A DNA stretch of 64,000 nucleotides from Absidia repens (GCA_002105175.1 MCGE01000002.1:682001-746000); one strand, 5' to 3'. Shown: positions 1 to 11,923, numbered from the stretch's first letter. Notes: generated by a model from the letters alone, not told the origin. Translations and numbers: made by a program.

Positions 1-99
1 ATTGCGGTATTGAGCGATCTTGGTGAAGAGAATGCTGTATCATATCAGGGTAAGCTGGCTCAAAAGTCGGCATCGGATCAAGTTACAAAGGTCAAGTGA
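1..99 (+). CDS. C-terminal end of an unidentified protein (5' truncated)
   Basis: The frame is open from the first base of the window and stops with TGA at 97-99, giving 32 residues that end SDQVTKVK. The composition (Ala, Ser, Lys, Gln, Asp and Glu mixed, no homopolymer) is unlike the A-rich DNA that follows, so it is probably the last exon of a gene entering from the left. I do not recognise the family. It could also be a chance open frame, since 32 codons is short. Confidence 0.45.
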   Translation: MAVLSDLGEENAVSYQGKLAQKSASDQVTKVK

Positions 100-763
100 A
101 CAAATTCAAAAAGAAAAGCAAATAGAGAAATTTGTTGTGTTGTTGGAAAAAAAAAAAAAAAAAAAAAGGAATGGAGTAGAATGGAAAAATATAACGTGAA
201 AAAAGAATGAGGAGAAAGAGAAAGGAGAAAGAAAACGATAGTGATACGAAAAAAAAACCAGCCCTTTTTTTAAAGGGCATAAATTCAATCAGCGACATTT
301 TCAGTAAGTTGATACTGGAAGGTGACACGATGGACAAAATGGCGCTTCTATTATATAAAAACCTTGTTTTTAACATTTCATTCACTATATGGTTTATATT
401 CAACGCCTACCATATTATATTTTCAAGGGGGGCGGGGAAGGGTTTAAGCATTGACAAGGATGGTTGAGGATGGAATTAATAGTCCGCTAAAGAAGTATAA
501 TGTGTTGCACCAACCATTCTTACACAAAAGAACAATAAGACAAACTTGACCTATCACAATCAAGATACACACGAAGTAAAATAAAATGGGGGATTTTCCT
601 TTATTTGAAAAAAAAATAATAATAATATAAAGTGGTATGGTACATATTTTCAAAAGAGGGAGAGTGAGTAGTTCATGCAAAAAAAATAAAATATAAAAAT
701 ATAAAAAATAAAAAGGAAATGGGGGTAAAAGAGATAAAAAATAAAAATAAAAACTATGTAAAA
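100..763. other. Intergenic 3' region, low complexity
   Basis: A/T-rich spacer between two genes that converge here. It contains an A20-class homopolymer near 150-168 and several A-rich tracts. Apparent open frames are Phe/Lys-rich translations of these homopolymers and have no coding character. It holds the 3' ends of the flanking genes and nothing else that I can see. Confidence 0.6.
600..605 (-). terminator. Probable poly(A) signal of OLE1
   Basis: TTTATT on the plus strand reads AATAAA on the minus strand, about 160 bases past the desaturase stop codon. Confidence 0.4.
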
Positions 764-2425
764 CTATTGATTCTTGTCCTTGTATTCTAAAGAAGCATCA
801 TATGAGGCAGCGGTAGCTTGCTCTTCAGTCATCACTTGCATTCCGTTCTTTAATACACCACATCGCAAGGAAGTCAAAAGATTACGAGCACCATTGGAGT
901 GATTGTAGATGCCACCGTTGAAGGCTGTAGTCATGTCTTTACCAATCGCAGTGGAGATATATTTGACGCCACCAGGATGTTCATGCATAAAGTCTTCCAC
1001 ATCATACAAGATACCTTCGACTAAAATCCATTTCTTGTTATCGTTCAAGACCAAAGATTGATATTCTTCCCAAGTGTACACAGGTAAATCTTCGATAGGA
1101 GTTCCAAATTTGAGTTGTCTACGTTCGGCCAAGAGCTTCTTTTCCTTCATTTGAATGATACCCTTGTTGACTTCATTGGTGGGGAAGGTCTTGAGGTCAT
1201 AAGCCAAGCCTAATGCATGACATACCTTAATCAACCACTTGGTAGGGTCATATTGGTGCCAGCGGATAGCATTGCGATAATCTTGAGGGAATTCGTGGTG
1301 GAAGTTGTGATAGCCTTCGCCCATGGTCACAATGGCGGTAATCCAATGGTCACGGGGGGTATGATGGTCATCAAAAGTATCTTCACCTAAAAAGTGAGCC
1401 AAACTGTTAACACAGAAGGTAGCATGATGAACAAAGCATAATCGAAGAATAGCAGCATAGAAATAACCGCCCTAAAAGGAAAAAAAAGGAAAAAAAGAAA
1501 AAAAAAGTTTTTTTTAATATTTGATGAGCCGATGAAATATGATTTGATCATTCAGGAGTTTTTTCGATAGTCGATCGGAACTTACTCTGAAATCACCCCA
1601 ACCAAGTCCAGCCACTAAAGTAGGGAAAATGAATCCGAAGAATAAAGCAAACCAAGGGTAGTTGGCATGTTGGAACTTGAACAAGGGGTCAGCCTTCAAA
1701 TCAGCAACATCAGCATAACCGATGCGGTTCTTAGGTCTAGAAACCAACATCCAACCAAAATGAGAGAAGAAGAAACCACGATGAGCACTATAGGGATCCT
1801 TATCAGTGTCAGTCCATCTATGTAATCCACAGAAAAAAAAAAAAAAAAAAAAAGGGGAGAACATTAATCATCTAAGTGAAATGTGAATGATAATAATTAT
1901 GATTTGTTTTAACCTGTGGTGAGCACGGTGACCTCGGGACCACCAGTAAACGGAACCTTCAACAGCACCACTACCAGCAAGACAAAGGAGGAATTTGAGG
2001 GGAGCAGTGGCAGAATAAGCACGATGAGCAAAACAACGATGGTAACCTATTGAGAGACAAAAAAAAAAAAAAGAGAGAGATAATGTGAGCATAAGGAATC
2101 GATGTTTTTTTAAAAAAAAAAAAAAAAAAAAGAAAAAGAAAAAAAGAAAAACGAATAGCTTACCAGCAGTGATTCCCAATCCAGTGATGAAGTAATAGAT
2201 TATAGACCAAATCATTGTTTTCGTCTGTAATTCAGTGGTGAACATGCCATAAAGACCAATGAGAGGAGCACCAACCAAAAGAATAGATTGAGGCCAATTG
2301 ATGAATTTGTACCAGTTCTTTGCGGTGACCTTTTCATCAAATAGAGAGGGCATTGCTACTTTGGGCAAAGGAGGCTTTCTATCCTCAGACTTGGTATAAG
2401 CATATACCATTGTTTCTGTCGACAT
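764..2425 (-). CDS. OLE1: Stearoyl-CoA (delta-9) desaturase with C-terminal cytochrome b5 domain
   Basis: Inserts the cis-9 double bond into palmitoyl- and stearoyl-CoA at the ER membrane, taking electrons through its own cytochrome b5 domain. Exons (minus strand): 2425-2164, 2046-1914, 1817-1586, 1471-764, giving 444 residues. The three di-iron histidine boxes are visible: HRCFAH, HRAHH and HNFHH. Hydrophobic segments flank them. The C-terminal third carries the b5 heme motif HPGG. This domain order matches fungal Ole1. The start is the first ATG of exon 1 (MSTETMVYAYTK). The minus-strand promoter has a TATA box about 160 bases upstream and CCAAT boxes. Introns 1 and 2 contain long homopolymers near the acceptor. 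Boundaries were chosen by frame closure and GT/AG rules. Family assignment is very secure. Confidence 0.95.
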
Positions 2426-3085
2426 GGTGAATGATTATGTGCTCTTTTTGGGTGATGAATGGATGAGAGTGATGAGTTAGGAAGGATATAGAAAAAAGAA
2501 AGAAAAAAAGAGTGAAGGTAAGAATGAAATGAAAGAGGTAAAGAATAAAAAAAATAAATGCTTCAAATTCAATTTGGTTCCTTTATATATGAAAATCGTC
2601 GGGATTTAAACAAAAATCCCAATTGATTCTTGAAAAGGTACTGTGCCAACCAATGGAACTCAGAAAAAATATTGTTGGGTAGTGGGGGTATTGGGGTGCT
2701 CACAGCCAATCATATTATCAGAAAACATTCTTGATCCTAGTTGTCTATTCAACGAATGTGAAGATGAGAAAACCATAGTTTTTTTTTTGATCTACCGAAT
2801 TTAATATTTATTTTTTATACATATCACCCATTTCACTTGGCGCTATATTCATGTGAAAAGAATGGAAAAATAATACCACTTACTCTTTATCACCTATACA
2901 GCAGGTTTCAAACAAACCCTTCAATTCTGAGTTTAAATTTCCTTTCGCTCCAATGGCATAAAGAAAAAAAAAATACGCTATACGAATTATTTTATTTTTC
3001 TTCCCAACTTTTTTTTTTATCTATGTGAAGACTCTATTATTATCATTATTGCTATTATTATTCTTTTGTATGCATTCCATTGATT
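2426..3085. promoter_or_regulatory. Divergent promoter region OLE1 / Ish1-like gene
   Basis: The spacer serves two divergent genes. On the minus strand a TATA element (ATATATAAAG, 2590-2581) lies about 160 bases upstream of the OLE1 ATG. CCAAT boxes sit at 2650-2654 and 2706-2710 on the plus strand. The half nearest the plus-strand gene is T-rich. No gene is visible inside; the small frame around 2837 lacks an ATG. Confidence 0.5.
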
Positions 3086-4432
3086 ATGAAATTGAATAAA
3101 CTGTCTTTATTATCAACAATAACAATTTTTATGGTGGTCTTTTTTGTGCAACCATCTCTAGCAGACCTCCCCCCAAAAACACATGAAGCAGCTGATTGGA
3201 CAAAAGACAAGGTCAATGCCTTTTTATCAAAGTACAACCTTGGGTATGACAAGCGTGTGGATGAAGCTCGTTTGGCCAAAAAAATACAAGGCTATGAAAT
3301 GTCTGCCAAGAACAATGCGCAGTATTTTGGTGCTAAAGTGGACCGTTTTATTAACAGTATCAAGATTCGCTTGGAACAACAACACAATCTCTCAAAACAA
3401 GATTTGGACAGTTTTATCAACATTATTCAAAACAGCTTGCGTCAATTGGAATTGAAAGGTCAATTAACTGGTGACAGGGTGGGTCAAGCAATTGATAAGG
3501 TCCAACGTCAAATGGCACACAAGAAATCAATTACTGAAGGTTTATGGGAATCCATCAAAAACGAAGTGGGCTCACAATTCATTGGAGCTCATCACTATCC
3601 TTCATTGTTGCAACGTGTTTTTTCGGCATCATCATCGTCTTTGAAATCAACTACTTCTGATACAAAATCATCTGTGGATCAATGGTTGGAACATGTGCAT
3701 GAAAATTTATTGGAACTCAAAGTACTCAATGAAAGGCAAATGCAATCAGTGCTGGATCAACTACGATACGCTATTACCAAGAAGAACATCCACAAACTAG
3801 CATCAGCAAAATGGTATAACCATCTGTATCATCGACTGCAAAGGAAGGGGAAACTGACCGAAAAACAAATGGATCAAATCAGGGAGACATTGGAACATGA
3901 AGTCAACGCATACAAGGTATTTGCAGCGGATTACATTGGCAACAAGATGGAACAATCCGAGCAATGGGTGGACGATATTTACGACCATTGCTGTCATACG
4001 GCTGAAATCATCAAGGCATCCTTGGAAGATTGGGGTAGCTATCTCATGGCACGGTTTTATGACTTAATCAATCAACAACAACAAATCAAGAATAAGGCAA
4101 GGGATGATATCAAGGAGGCGAAAACATCAGTTGTGAACTCGGTCATCAAAACAGAACAGGATTGGAAACACAGCTTTGACCGATACTGGCGCAACACGCA
4201 TCTGGAAGCCTACCGACAATTAGGTTACTCTGAAGCACAACTCGACCATTTGAAAACCTCGTTTACCTCGGCATTTACAAACAAACAATCTTTGGCTCAA
4301 AAGAATGTGGACCGTGTTTTGAAATCTTTGAAACAATATATGCAGAATGCACAGGTTCAGACTTCCTCTCAAATTCAGGCTGAAATGGATAGAATCCGGC
4401 GTCAATTGGATTATTGGAAGTCAAGATTGTAA
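3086..4432 (+). CDS. Secreted or lumenal helical protein, Ish1/Msc1-like
   Basis: A single uninterrupted frame of 448 residues. The start is the ATG at 3086; an in-frame TTG six bases upstream is not a likely start. The N-terminus is a signal peptide: Lys-containing n-region, hydrophobic core (ITIFMVVFFV) and a probable cleavage after SLA. The rest is charged and helical, with repeated segments of the type W-x(6)-L-x-x-Y/L followed by G-x-L-T-x-x-Q/R. Examples are WTKDKVNAFLSKYNL near residue 40, GQLTGDRVGQAID near 125 and GKLTEKQMDQIRETL near 255. This resembles the Ish1 domain repeats of fungal Msc1/Ish1 stress-linked nuclear-envelope/ER proteins. It is intronless, unlike most neighbours. 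The family call is moderate; the signal peptide and coding status are clear. Confidence 0.75.
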   Translation: MKLNKLSLLSTITIFMVVFFVQPSLADLPPKTHEAADWTKDKVNAFLSKYNLGYDKRVDEARLAKKIQGYEMSAKNNAQYFGAKVDRFINSIKIRLEQQHNLSKQDLDSFINIIQNSLRQLELKGQLTGDRVGQAIDKVQRQMAHKKSITEGLWESIKNEVGSQFIGAHHYPSLLQRVFSASSSSLKSTTSDTKSSVDQWLEHVHENLLELKVLNERQMQSVLDQLRYAITKKNIHKLASAKWYNHLYHRLQRKGKLTEKQMDQIRETLEHEVNAYKVFAADYIGNKMEQSEQWVDDIYDHCCHTAEIIKASLEDWGSYLMARFYDLINQQQQIKNKARDDIKEAKTSVVNSVIKTEQDWKHSFDRYWRNTHLEAYRQLGYSEAQLDHLKTSFTSAFTNKQSLAQKNVDRVLKSLKQYMQNAQVQTSSQIQAEMDRIRRQLDYWKSRL

Positions 4433-4614
4433 TATTTGTTTTTTTATCCTGTAGGGTAGTATTACCATTATCATTATTGTTGTTCTTAATTTTATTTTGC
4501 TGTATTAGCTTTACATATTATTATTATTGTACTTTAGTGTTATATTATTATTATTATTTATCATATGAATAATCACATCAATAAAAAATTACCCTTTGAA
4601 AACGTCTTCGTTCT

Positions 4615-4645
<31 letters not shown>

Positions 4646-5406
4646 GGTGTGTATACATGTGTGTGTGTTTCTGATATGTGTACTTGTGCTAATGGGCATA
4701 TATGAGATAAATCATGCATTTTAAAAACTTGGGGGGAGCACTTTTGTTGGGTTGGACGGCGCAAGCTCGGAAATGATTTCCAAATTTGGAACAAATACGA
4801 TCTCCAGAAAACTGTCAGCATAGTGACGGATTTGGTAAAGCAGATTACCAGCTTGTCAGAATGTGAAGTCATTCTCCTTCCCCTTCCCCAAAAATTGTTG
4901 GAGCATACAAACTTGACCATGAACATTATCTAATACTGTTTGTTATATATATGGTATCCGGATCAATAGTTTATTTCCATTCTTCTTCGGAACAAAAAAT
5001 AAAATAGATATCGGGATTTATTAGCCGACAGTGGTACTGGCACTCCTTCCCTCTTGGTACACACTACACATAATCATGTGAACATGAATAGCCACAATGA
5101 AGAACTGCCCACGTCACTGTGTGTTTATTTTTTAAAAAAAAAATATACCATCGCCACCCATTATTCCACCCACACAATTTTGCACTTGATCACACCCATT
5201 ATCACCGACCAAGCACATCAGTAAGAAAAAACTGTTCGGTCGGGGCTTAAAGTTCAATGCTAGTGGACGTTCTCCTTTTTTTTTCATTTCTGGCTCTCAC
5301 GCTTTTTTTTCTTTTTGGTATCTGCAACCACTCCTTACTTTTTCCCTTTCTTTCATCTCTTTATTTTTCTATATACAACATCGACTTTGAATATCTATTT
5401 AACACA
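4433..5406. other. Intergenic spacer with an orphan open segment
   Basis: Contains the 3' UTR of the upstream gene, a long poly-T near 4619-4645, a short GT-rich stretch and the PEX11 promoter. From 4706 to the stop at 4933 one plus-strand frame stays open for 76 codons with protein-like composition (Trp, Cys, Leu, Lys mixed; contains IWNKYDLQKTVSIVTDL). It has no initiating ATG before its most conserved-looking part and no obvious donor or acceptor. It may be a gene relic or chance. Confidence 0.35.
4580..4585 (+). terminator. Poly(A) signal of the Ish1-like gene
   Basis: AATAAA about 150 bases past the stop codon, just before a T-rich tract of about 27 bases. Confidence 0.5.
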
Positions 5407-6400
5407 ATGGTGACTCATCAACAAGTAGACGCAGTGAATCGCTTCCTGCATACCACTTACGGACGTGAAAGAACATGCCGTTTGATTCAATACTTTGCAC
5501 GATTTTACGCCTTTTATTTGACTCGCCAAGGTGCATCTGCTGCAACTATCCAACGTTGGTCTGATTTGAAGCAACATGTTGGCAATGCGCGCAAGTTCTT
5601 CCGACTATTGAAACCTATTGAATTTGCTCAAAGTGGCGTCAAGGCTTTGAGTACAAGTGATGAAATCCTTCGCGCCACTGGTGTTCTCAAACAGCTGGGT
5701 ATGGGTCTTTATTATTCTGCTGAAGTTCTGGTGTTGGTAAGTAGAAAATTACACAGGTGTATATATATTATCCGATTGCATTTGCAAACTCACGTTATTT
5801 CTTGTAGACCAATGCGATCAACTTTTATCAACCCAAGAACATCAAATCCATTACAGACTTTGGACAACGGTGCTGGCTCTTGGGAATCACTGCCTCATTT
5901 ATCTCTGGACTCTATAAGCTCAAATTGATTAGTGTCCGAAACCAGATGCTTGTCAAGGAACGCACTTTCCGTGATGTTGAAAAGGATGATACTGAATTGA
6001 AACTTCGTGAAGTGGCAGTACAAAGGTAAAGTGGCGTACAAGGGAAAAGGAGGGGCTTGTGCTCAAACGTATGGGTGATGGCGTAGAGAGGGAGGATGAG
6101 GGGAACCTGGCAATCTTATTGTGTTTTTTTTTTTAACTTCGCTTTCAATACAGGGAAAAATATGCTACTTCATACCAGTTGCTCCAAGATGCTCTCGACT
6201 TTACCATTCCTTCTTCTGCATTGGGCTTGCTTCCTTTGGATGATGGCATTGTTGGCATTGCAGGGTAAGATTTTAAGATCAGTAGATGAAACCATCTCTT
6301 CATATGCATTTATATAATATAATAATTCGTTTTATTTTCTGTTAGGATTATCACGTCATTGATGTGTATGAATACCCAATGGATCAAGTCTAACCCTTAG
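5407..6400 (+). CDS. PEX11: Peroxin 11, peroxisome proliferation/division factor
   Basis: Membrane-remodelling protein of the peroxisome that elongates the membrane before fission. Exons: 5407-5736, 5808-6025, 6154-6264, 6346-6400, giving 237 residues. Family signatures are the N-terminal amphipathic region with RERTCRLIQYFARFYAFYL, the following SRK/R-type segment (ARKFFRLLKPIEF), a central hydrophobic segment (LLGITASFISGLYKL) and the C-terminal GIITSLM segment. The frame is open for 150 bases upstream, but those codons (Phe/Leu-rich translation of pyrimidine tracts) look like 5' UTR; MVTHQQVDAVNRFL at 5407 is the family-like start. Length matches Pex11 (about 230-240). AATAAA follows at 6530. 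Confidence 0.92.
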
Positions 6401-6529
6401 GCTTAGTTGTTGTTTTTTTACCCTCCATTACCCATTCCTTATCCCCCCCCCTCTCTCTTTATCGCGTTTCCCCGCTCTTAGTTAGTATTTGTATCAGTCA
6501 ATTGTTTATTTTACTAGTATTGTTTTATG

Positions 6530-6535
6530 AATAAA
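6530..6535 (+). terminator. Poly(A) signal of PEX11
   Basis: AATAAA 130 bases past the stop codon in an A/T-rich context. Confidence 0.5.
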
Positions 6536-6857
6536 AGTAAATTAAAAGGGGGGCCTTATTTGTTTTATACATTTTTGTGTTGATAGTTGGTATTCTAACT
6601 TATACGTGGGTGAAGATGATGTAGAAAGTATGATATGATGAAATGTGGTGATGATTGATGTGACCTTGTACCGTACAGTACTGTGTATTATGTATATCAG
6701 GTATATCTCTAGTGAATGTAGATTTACAAATTATTCTGTAACCATGGATAGCTAAAATAATGCCGATGGTAATCCTTAGGGCCCAAGCACCTTGCTCACC
6801 GCTTTGTCGCATTGTATGTTTTTAAATGTGCGCAACAAAAAATAGCTGGACTTCAGG

Positions 6858-7170
6858 TTCACATTCCGCCTCACATGAATTTCTATATTTTATTTCTCTA
6901 TCCCTGTTTTTTTTTTCTTTCTTTCTCTTTTTTTCATGATATCATCGTCAATGGGGTGTTAGTCAATTTGGTTTGGACTTAGAACTTGTATTAGGAGCAT
7001 TTTGAAAAATGCAATACAAACATCATAGGGAACCTCTTTCATTTTGGATTCAAGATTGGGACCACCAATAGATTAGCCTCATCATGGAACCATCATTAGT
7101 TTAGATTAGTGTTTGTTTGTCATAGTTTGTACACCTACATCTAGATAAAATATGTCTCATATATTTTTAT
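6858..7170 (+). repeat. Dispersed repeat, copy A (divergent subfamily)
   Basis: Begins with the GC element ACATTCCGCC (E-box degenerate here), then a pyrimidine tract, then conserved blocks including TTTTGAAAAATGCAATACAA, CTTTCATTTTGGATTCA and the 3' block ending AGATAAAATATGTCT. It shares the 'GAAAAATGCAATACAAAC' block with copy E near 53010 but not with the long copies, so A and E form a subfamily. It lies downstream of PEX11 in the same orientation. Confidence 0.7.
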
Positions 7171-8035
7171 CATACGTGTCTTTGTCAAGTGTTTAAATCA
7201 ATTGTTTTGTAGAAAGTGTATACTTGTGCACAGGAGAAGAACAAAAATCTGGTGCGTGCGTGTTTGTATATCTGTGTTTGTGTGTGTGTGTGTGTGTGTA
7301 CGTAAAAAATTAATGGGTTAAATATCAATACAACTTCTTTCACCACCTCAGATACTTGTGCGTAGAAAATGAAAAAGACAGGTGCTTGTATGAAAAAAAA
7401 GTCTCTACAAGGTATTTTGATGTATTTTGAAGTTGTCCCCTCTCCGTTTTGCACTTTAGCAGGCCTTATAGAGTAGCAATGGAGGGGAAGTTATTATCTG
7501 TGTAGCTACAAGTTATTCTGTGCTTATTTCAAGTGAAAAACAATGGTACCCATGTCAAATTCGAAAAAAATACTGGTGGCAGTGGGCATAAAAGTTATCT
7601 TTGGAAGGGAAGGGATCAAAGAATCTTCGGGTTACTGACTGTCAAGGAAGGAGGAAATTATGATGGGACGGGATTAGATGCGCCTGCCATTTCATGCCAT
7701 GATAGACAGCGCCTTGTGGCCCAACTGTCGTGCTCAGTATTCTGTCAGGAAAAAAAAAAAAAAAAGAACGAATTCAAAGATTGAAGTGGATGATTTTATT
7801 GAGAGACAATAAGGACCAAGTAACATAGCTTTTGGAGTAAACAGAGGTTTCTTACAGTTCATTTTCTTTTTCATATTGCTTATAATAATGAAGTTTTTAA
7901 TCACATAATATAACGGTAAAGGTGTAAATGGCCAAAGTTACGTGGTGATTATAAAAAAGTCGAGGTTTCCTTTTTTGTATCACTCAAGTGAGATATCATT
8001 CAACTGACGAGATCGGACGCGACAAAAAAAAAACA

Positions 8036-8800
8036 TTTTAAATTCCGCCCACGTGGATTTTTATTTACTCGCCTTTTTTTTTCATTTTCCTTTCCTTTTT
8101 TCTTCACCATTCAACTTCTTTGAGGTTACGATAATCTCATATTGGTGTCAAGACTAGTTTAGGAGGGATTTTATATCAGGGATTACAACATTCATGGGGA
8201 AACACTTTCATTTTGGACCTAGGATCTGGAGACAATTTTTAGTTGGCTGTTTGGGCCTGTCATTAGGTTAGTTTAGTATAAGTTTGTCCAGAGTTTATAT
8301 ACATATAACTGAATAAAATATAGCTCTTTTTATTTGTTTTAATGAAAAATGTCCTATTAGTCTCACTCATGTCTTGTGCAATAGATCCCTTTTTATATAC
8401 CTCGATCACACGTTTTGATTAGTGTTGAGTGTTGCTATCCTTCAATAATAAATGTCACTTTCGTTATTCTCATACCTTGAATAGTGTATTAGCTCTTATT
8501 TTACAATCGTCTCTTTAGATCAGTGTTGACTGTTCTTCAGATTCCACCTCACCATCCCTCGTGCTTCCGTCCAATAGATCCTTCCACTAAATCCCCTGTT
8601 ACAATGAACTACTCTCCTTTAGTTTTTAGTATCTATCAGTACGCTTCAATAAAATAAGTTCTTCTTGTTAAACATTCTCTGATCCATTGGATAGTACAAA
8701 AATAGTGTCGTTATAACTGTTTTATAAATATTTACTTTTAATTTCACTCGCTATGGGATATTTTCCTCCAAAATCTTAAGGGCTGGCTGTCAGACTTAGA
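8036..8800 (+). repeat. Dispersed repeat, copy B (long form)
   Basis: Starts AATTCCGCCCACGTGG and continues through a T/C tract, the block around AACTTCTTTGAGGTTACGAT, the block GGGATTACAACATTCATGGG, CTTTCATTTTGGA and GAATAAAATAT. Unlike A and E it extends further: the segment with CTCACTCATGTCTTGTGCAA and the late block near 8640-8790 also occur in copy D, so the long form is about 700-770 bases. No open frame. Confidence 0.75.
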
Positions 8801-9264
8801 TCATTTTCCGTTAAAGGTGACCCTATCCCTGCTCACCAATCTAGACCGTACCGTGAGCCTAACTTCTACTAGACTGGTACAATAATAAATAATAATAATA
8901 AAAAAACAACACAAACCGAAGCCAGTTGGTCTCACAAGAGGTGTAGGAAAAACCCAGGTATGTGTGTGTGCGTGATTTAGGGATTGTATTAAAAAATTAG
9001 AATGGATGTCATGTTTCAATTACAGGGCTGCTCTATACTGCTAATTAATCATTGCTGGTGTCTCTATTTTTAATGCTTCCTTATACTGTTAATATATCCC
9101 TATCACTGTTATTAACTCCAGCATTTACTCTATTCTTTTATGTCACATTTTGCTGCGGTTTGTAGCCCTAACTTTTATTTCAAATACATTCAATCCCCGC
9201 AAAGTGGCTTTTAGCCAGCAGCATTTTTATTTTCTCTCTTTTTCTTCCTCTCAGCATAACCATC

Positions 9265-11044
9265 ATGGGAAAAGCCAAAAGAAGTATCAACCCAGCCGAT
9301 GCTTTACGTAAACCTAAATAAGCTTTTACATTTCGTGATTTTGCATTCATCAAAACACTGACAACTGATTTCATCTTCGTAGGCAAAGCGCAACGTAAAC
9401 GTGAACTGAAAAAGGTATACCTCTGCTCTACTGAAGGCAACGTGTTTGCAGTTGACTATATATACTCAAATTTTTATTATATTCTTAGAACAAGGAAATA
9501 AGAAAGTCGGCACGTGAAGCTGGACTAGCAAAAAAAGATACCGATAAACTACGAATTGATATTGGGCGTTTGGAAGGACAAGGTAATAATAAATAACGCA
9601 TATTGGAAAATATCGGCAAGGTTAACTGACGTTTTCCTCATCTTTTGATAGAACGGTCCGGCACCTTGGATAAAAACGGGCAAACTCGATTGACTCAACT
9701 CAAAGAAGAATTAGCGCAAATAGAAAAGGCGAAAAAGGTATGAACTCCTTCACACATCTGCTCTTGGAGCGTAAACAACTTGGATTACTTACTCTCTTTT
9801 TACTGTTTGTATTACTATCACCACACAGGAAGTCAATAAACCATTATCGAAGTAAGTAGAAGGAAACGAATAGATAGATATGCATCCATGGCTACGTACT
9901 CAATCCAAATCCTATAATAATAAAAAATATCAATAGAGCACAAGAAGCACTGGCGGCAAGACAACAGCAACAATCGGATGACTCAAGGAAATTGGTATTT
10001 GATCCAAAATCTGGCAAGTTTGTACCTGTGAAAAGAAAGGACTCCAGCAAGAAATCAGGAAAGGAAGGTGGCGGGAATGAAGAACACGACTCGGACGAAT
10101 CAAGTGAAGACGACGACTCAGACTCCAGTCTTTCTGATAATGACGAAACGGAAGATACTGGTATTATTGGGATAGAGGTGGAAATGGAAGAAGGAGGTGA
10201 CGACGATCATGATCAACAAGCTGGCATCGAAAAACCACACGAAGGCAATAGTATAGACACAAAGGACGATAATGACAATGAAGAGGATGACGATGACGAT
10301 ATACCAATGCCAGAAGGACCACCACCAGCTGCCGATCTAGATTCAAAGGGTGGGGATGCTAGCGACTCGGATGACGACATTGATATACCTTTGCCACCAG
10401 GTCCTCCACCACCACAGCCCTTCCGCAATCAACTCTCTGCAACAAAATTAGCCCAGCCTCCAATGCCCTATCATACATCAGCTCCACTCAGACCTCCCCC
10501 TCCTCCACCAGGCCTGCCGCCTGCTTTACGCTATCCCGGCATGCGTCCTCCTCCTCCTCCTCCCCCTCCTCCACATTTCATGCAGAGGCCACCACCATGT
10601 AAGTACTAGTAGAAAAAGGAAATGAACAAGAGTTATTTAACGTTTTTTTTTTTTTTTTTTTTTGTGAAACTAGTTGGCCAACATCCACCCTACATGCAGT
10701 CACCACCTTATATACAACAACGCCCTCATTATCCGCACCACTACAGACCTAGACCAGCATCTCCGTACCAGCAACAACCATACCATCAACGACAACAACA
10801 ACAACAACAACAACAGCCTGATAGGATGCTGGAACAAACTCAATCATCACCCATCACATCCGCAGCGGAAGCAGCAAAACCAGTCATCATTTCAGCAGAA
10901 CCTCAACTACGTGATCTTCAGAAAGAACTGGTCGGCTTTGTACCAGCAGCATTACGGCGTAAACAGGCTCAAGCAAAAAAGACGGAAGCATTACCCAAAG
11001 GTGCCCGTCCTAATGATATCAACTTGGCTCCGGATGTTGAATGA
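9265..11044 (+). CDS. WBP11: WW-domain-binding protein 11 (splicing factor, WBP11/NpwBP-like)
   Basis: Nuclear Pro-rich pre-mRNA splicing factor that recruits WW-domain spliceosomal partners such as PQBP1. Exons: 9265-9307, 9383-9414, 9489-9582, 9652-9737, 9829-9851, 9937-10598, 10674-11044, giving 436 residues. The N-terminus has the family motif NPADALRKAQRKRELKKNK, assembled across the first splice junctions, which validates the very short exons (43, 32 and 23 bases). The middle is acidic Asp/Glu/Ser-rich. It then has poly-Pro WW ligands of the PPGPPPP/PGLPP type, a Gln run, and a C-terminal conserved helix (LQKELVGFVPAALRRKQAQAKK). Intron 6 has a long poly-T before its acceptor. The family call is strong, from both termini. 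Confidence 0.9.
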
Positions 11045-11125
11045 AATTGGACTCTATATGGACTTGACAGATTAGTTATTTAGTATAGATTTAGTTTTAG
11101 TTTTAGTTTGGCAGCAGTATTTTGG

Positions 11126-11128
<3 letters not shown>

Positions 11129-11156
<28 letters not shown>
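11129..11156. repeat. (AT)n microsatellite
   Basis: About 14 AT units in the 3' UTR of WBP11, between the stop codon and the AATAAA. Confidence 0.9.
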
Positions 11157-11161
<5 letters not shown>

Positions 11162-11194
11162 TATTACTATTATTATGTGTTTGAAAGGGGGCGA

Positions 11195-11200
11195 AATAAA
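11195..11200 (+). terminator. Poly(A) signal of WBP11
   Basis: AATAAA 150 bases past the stop, followed by GTTTATTGAATG. Confidence 0.5.
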
Positions 11201-11923
11201 GTTTATTGAATGAATATTGACAATGCTATATAATGTATGATAAGGAGAATTATTTTGATGGATCAAGGGATTGGGAGAAGTGGGGAGGGAAGTTGGGCAA
11301 AGACTGTTTTGGAAGTCATATGGAAAGAGTATATAGAGGGGAAAATAGGGGACCGGGGATGAAAATACATATGATACAAAGGGGATTTGTGCGAGGAGGG
11401 GGTTGAATGATGATATATGAATTTGGACAAATGAATTTACGATCGCATCTACCATGATCATCAAATATCAGGAAGACATACTTGTGAGAGAAAGAAGGGA
11501 TAAATATGACATGATGGAAAGTCAGGAAGGTATAAAATGGTAAACAAAGGATTTTATTTTTCACATAAAAAAAAACAAACAAGTATAATATGTAAAGTGA
11601 AATAAAATGGATCATCAATCATATATCTGTATATCTATATATTTATTATATAGATATACAGGTATAATAATCTGGATGACAATATATACATTTCAAGTGG
11701 TAAACAATAAACAAGGAGGATGACAAAGGGGGAGGGAGGGAAGGGAAAAAGGATGATATGGGATGAAATAGAAGAGACGGTACATTGTAAGATGATGATG
11801 GCAGTAAAGGTATAGGGAGAAGTCAAATATATATATAGACACATCTTGACACAATGAATAGAATGGGGGGAATATAAAAAAAAAGCAGAGTGAGAGGAAT
11901 TTTCAAGTAGTAGTACTAAAGAT

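Larger units (their letters stand above)
6401..9264. other. Gene-free region carrying two copies of the dispersed repeat
   Basis: About 2.8 kb between PEX11 and WBP11. Repeat copies occupy about 6858-7170 and 8036-8800. Between them are a (GT)n run near 7276-7299 and non-repetitive sequence without a convincing frame. The short open frames here lack exon structure and resemble no family I know. Confidence 0.6.
11045..11923. other. Convergent 3' region WBP11 / homeobox gene
   Basis: Purine-rich on the plus strand (many GGGA/GGAGG tracts), giving spurious Pro/Ile-rich frames on the minus strand. A minus-strand AATAAA (TTTATT, 11642-11647) could serve the homeobox gene. A short inverted motif, TATATCTATATATTTATTATATAGATATA, spans about 11630-11658 and could form a hairpin. 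No gene seen. Confidence 0.5.

Noticed and set aside
3058..3279. Antisense frame over the start of the Ish1-like gene
   Set aside because: It is a shadow of a well-supported coding frame on the plus strand. The same holds for the antisense frames across MET5, PRP43 and BPL1.
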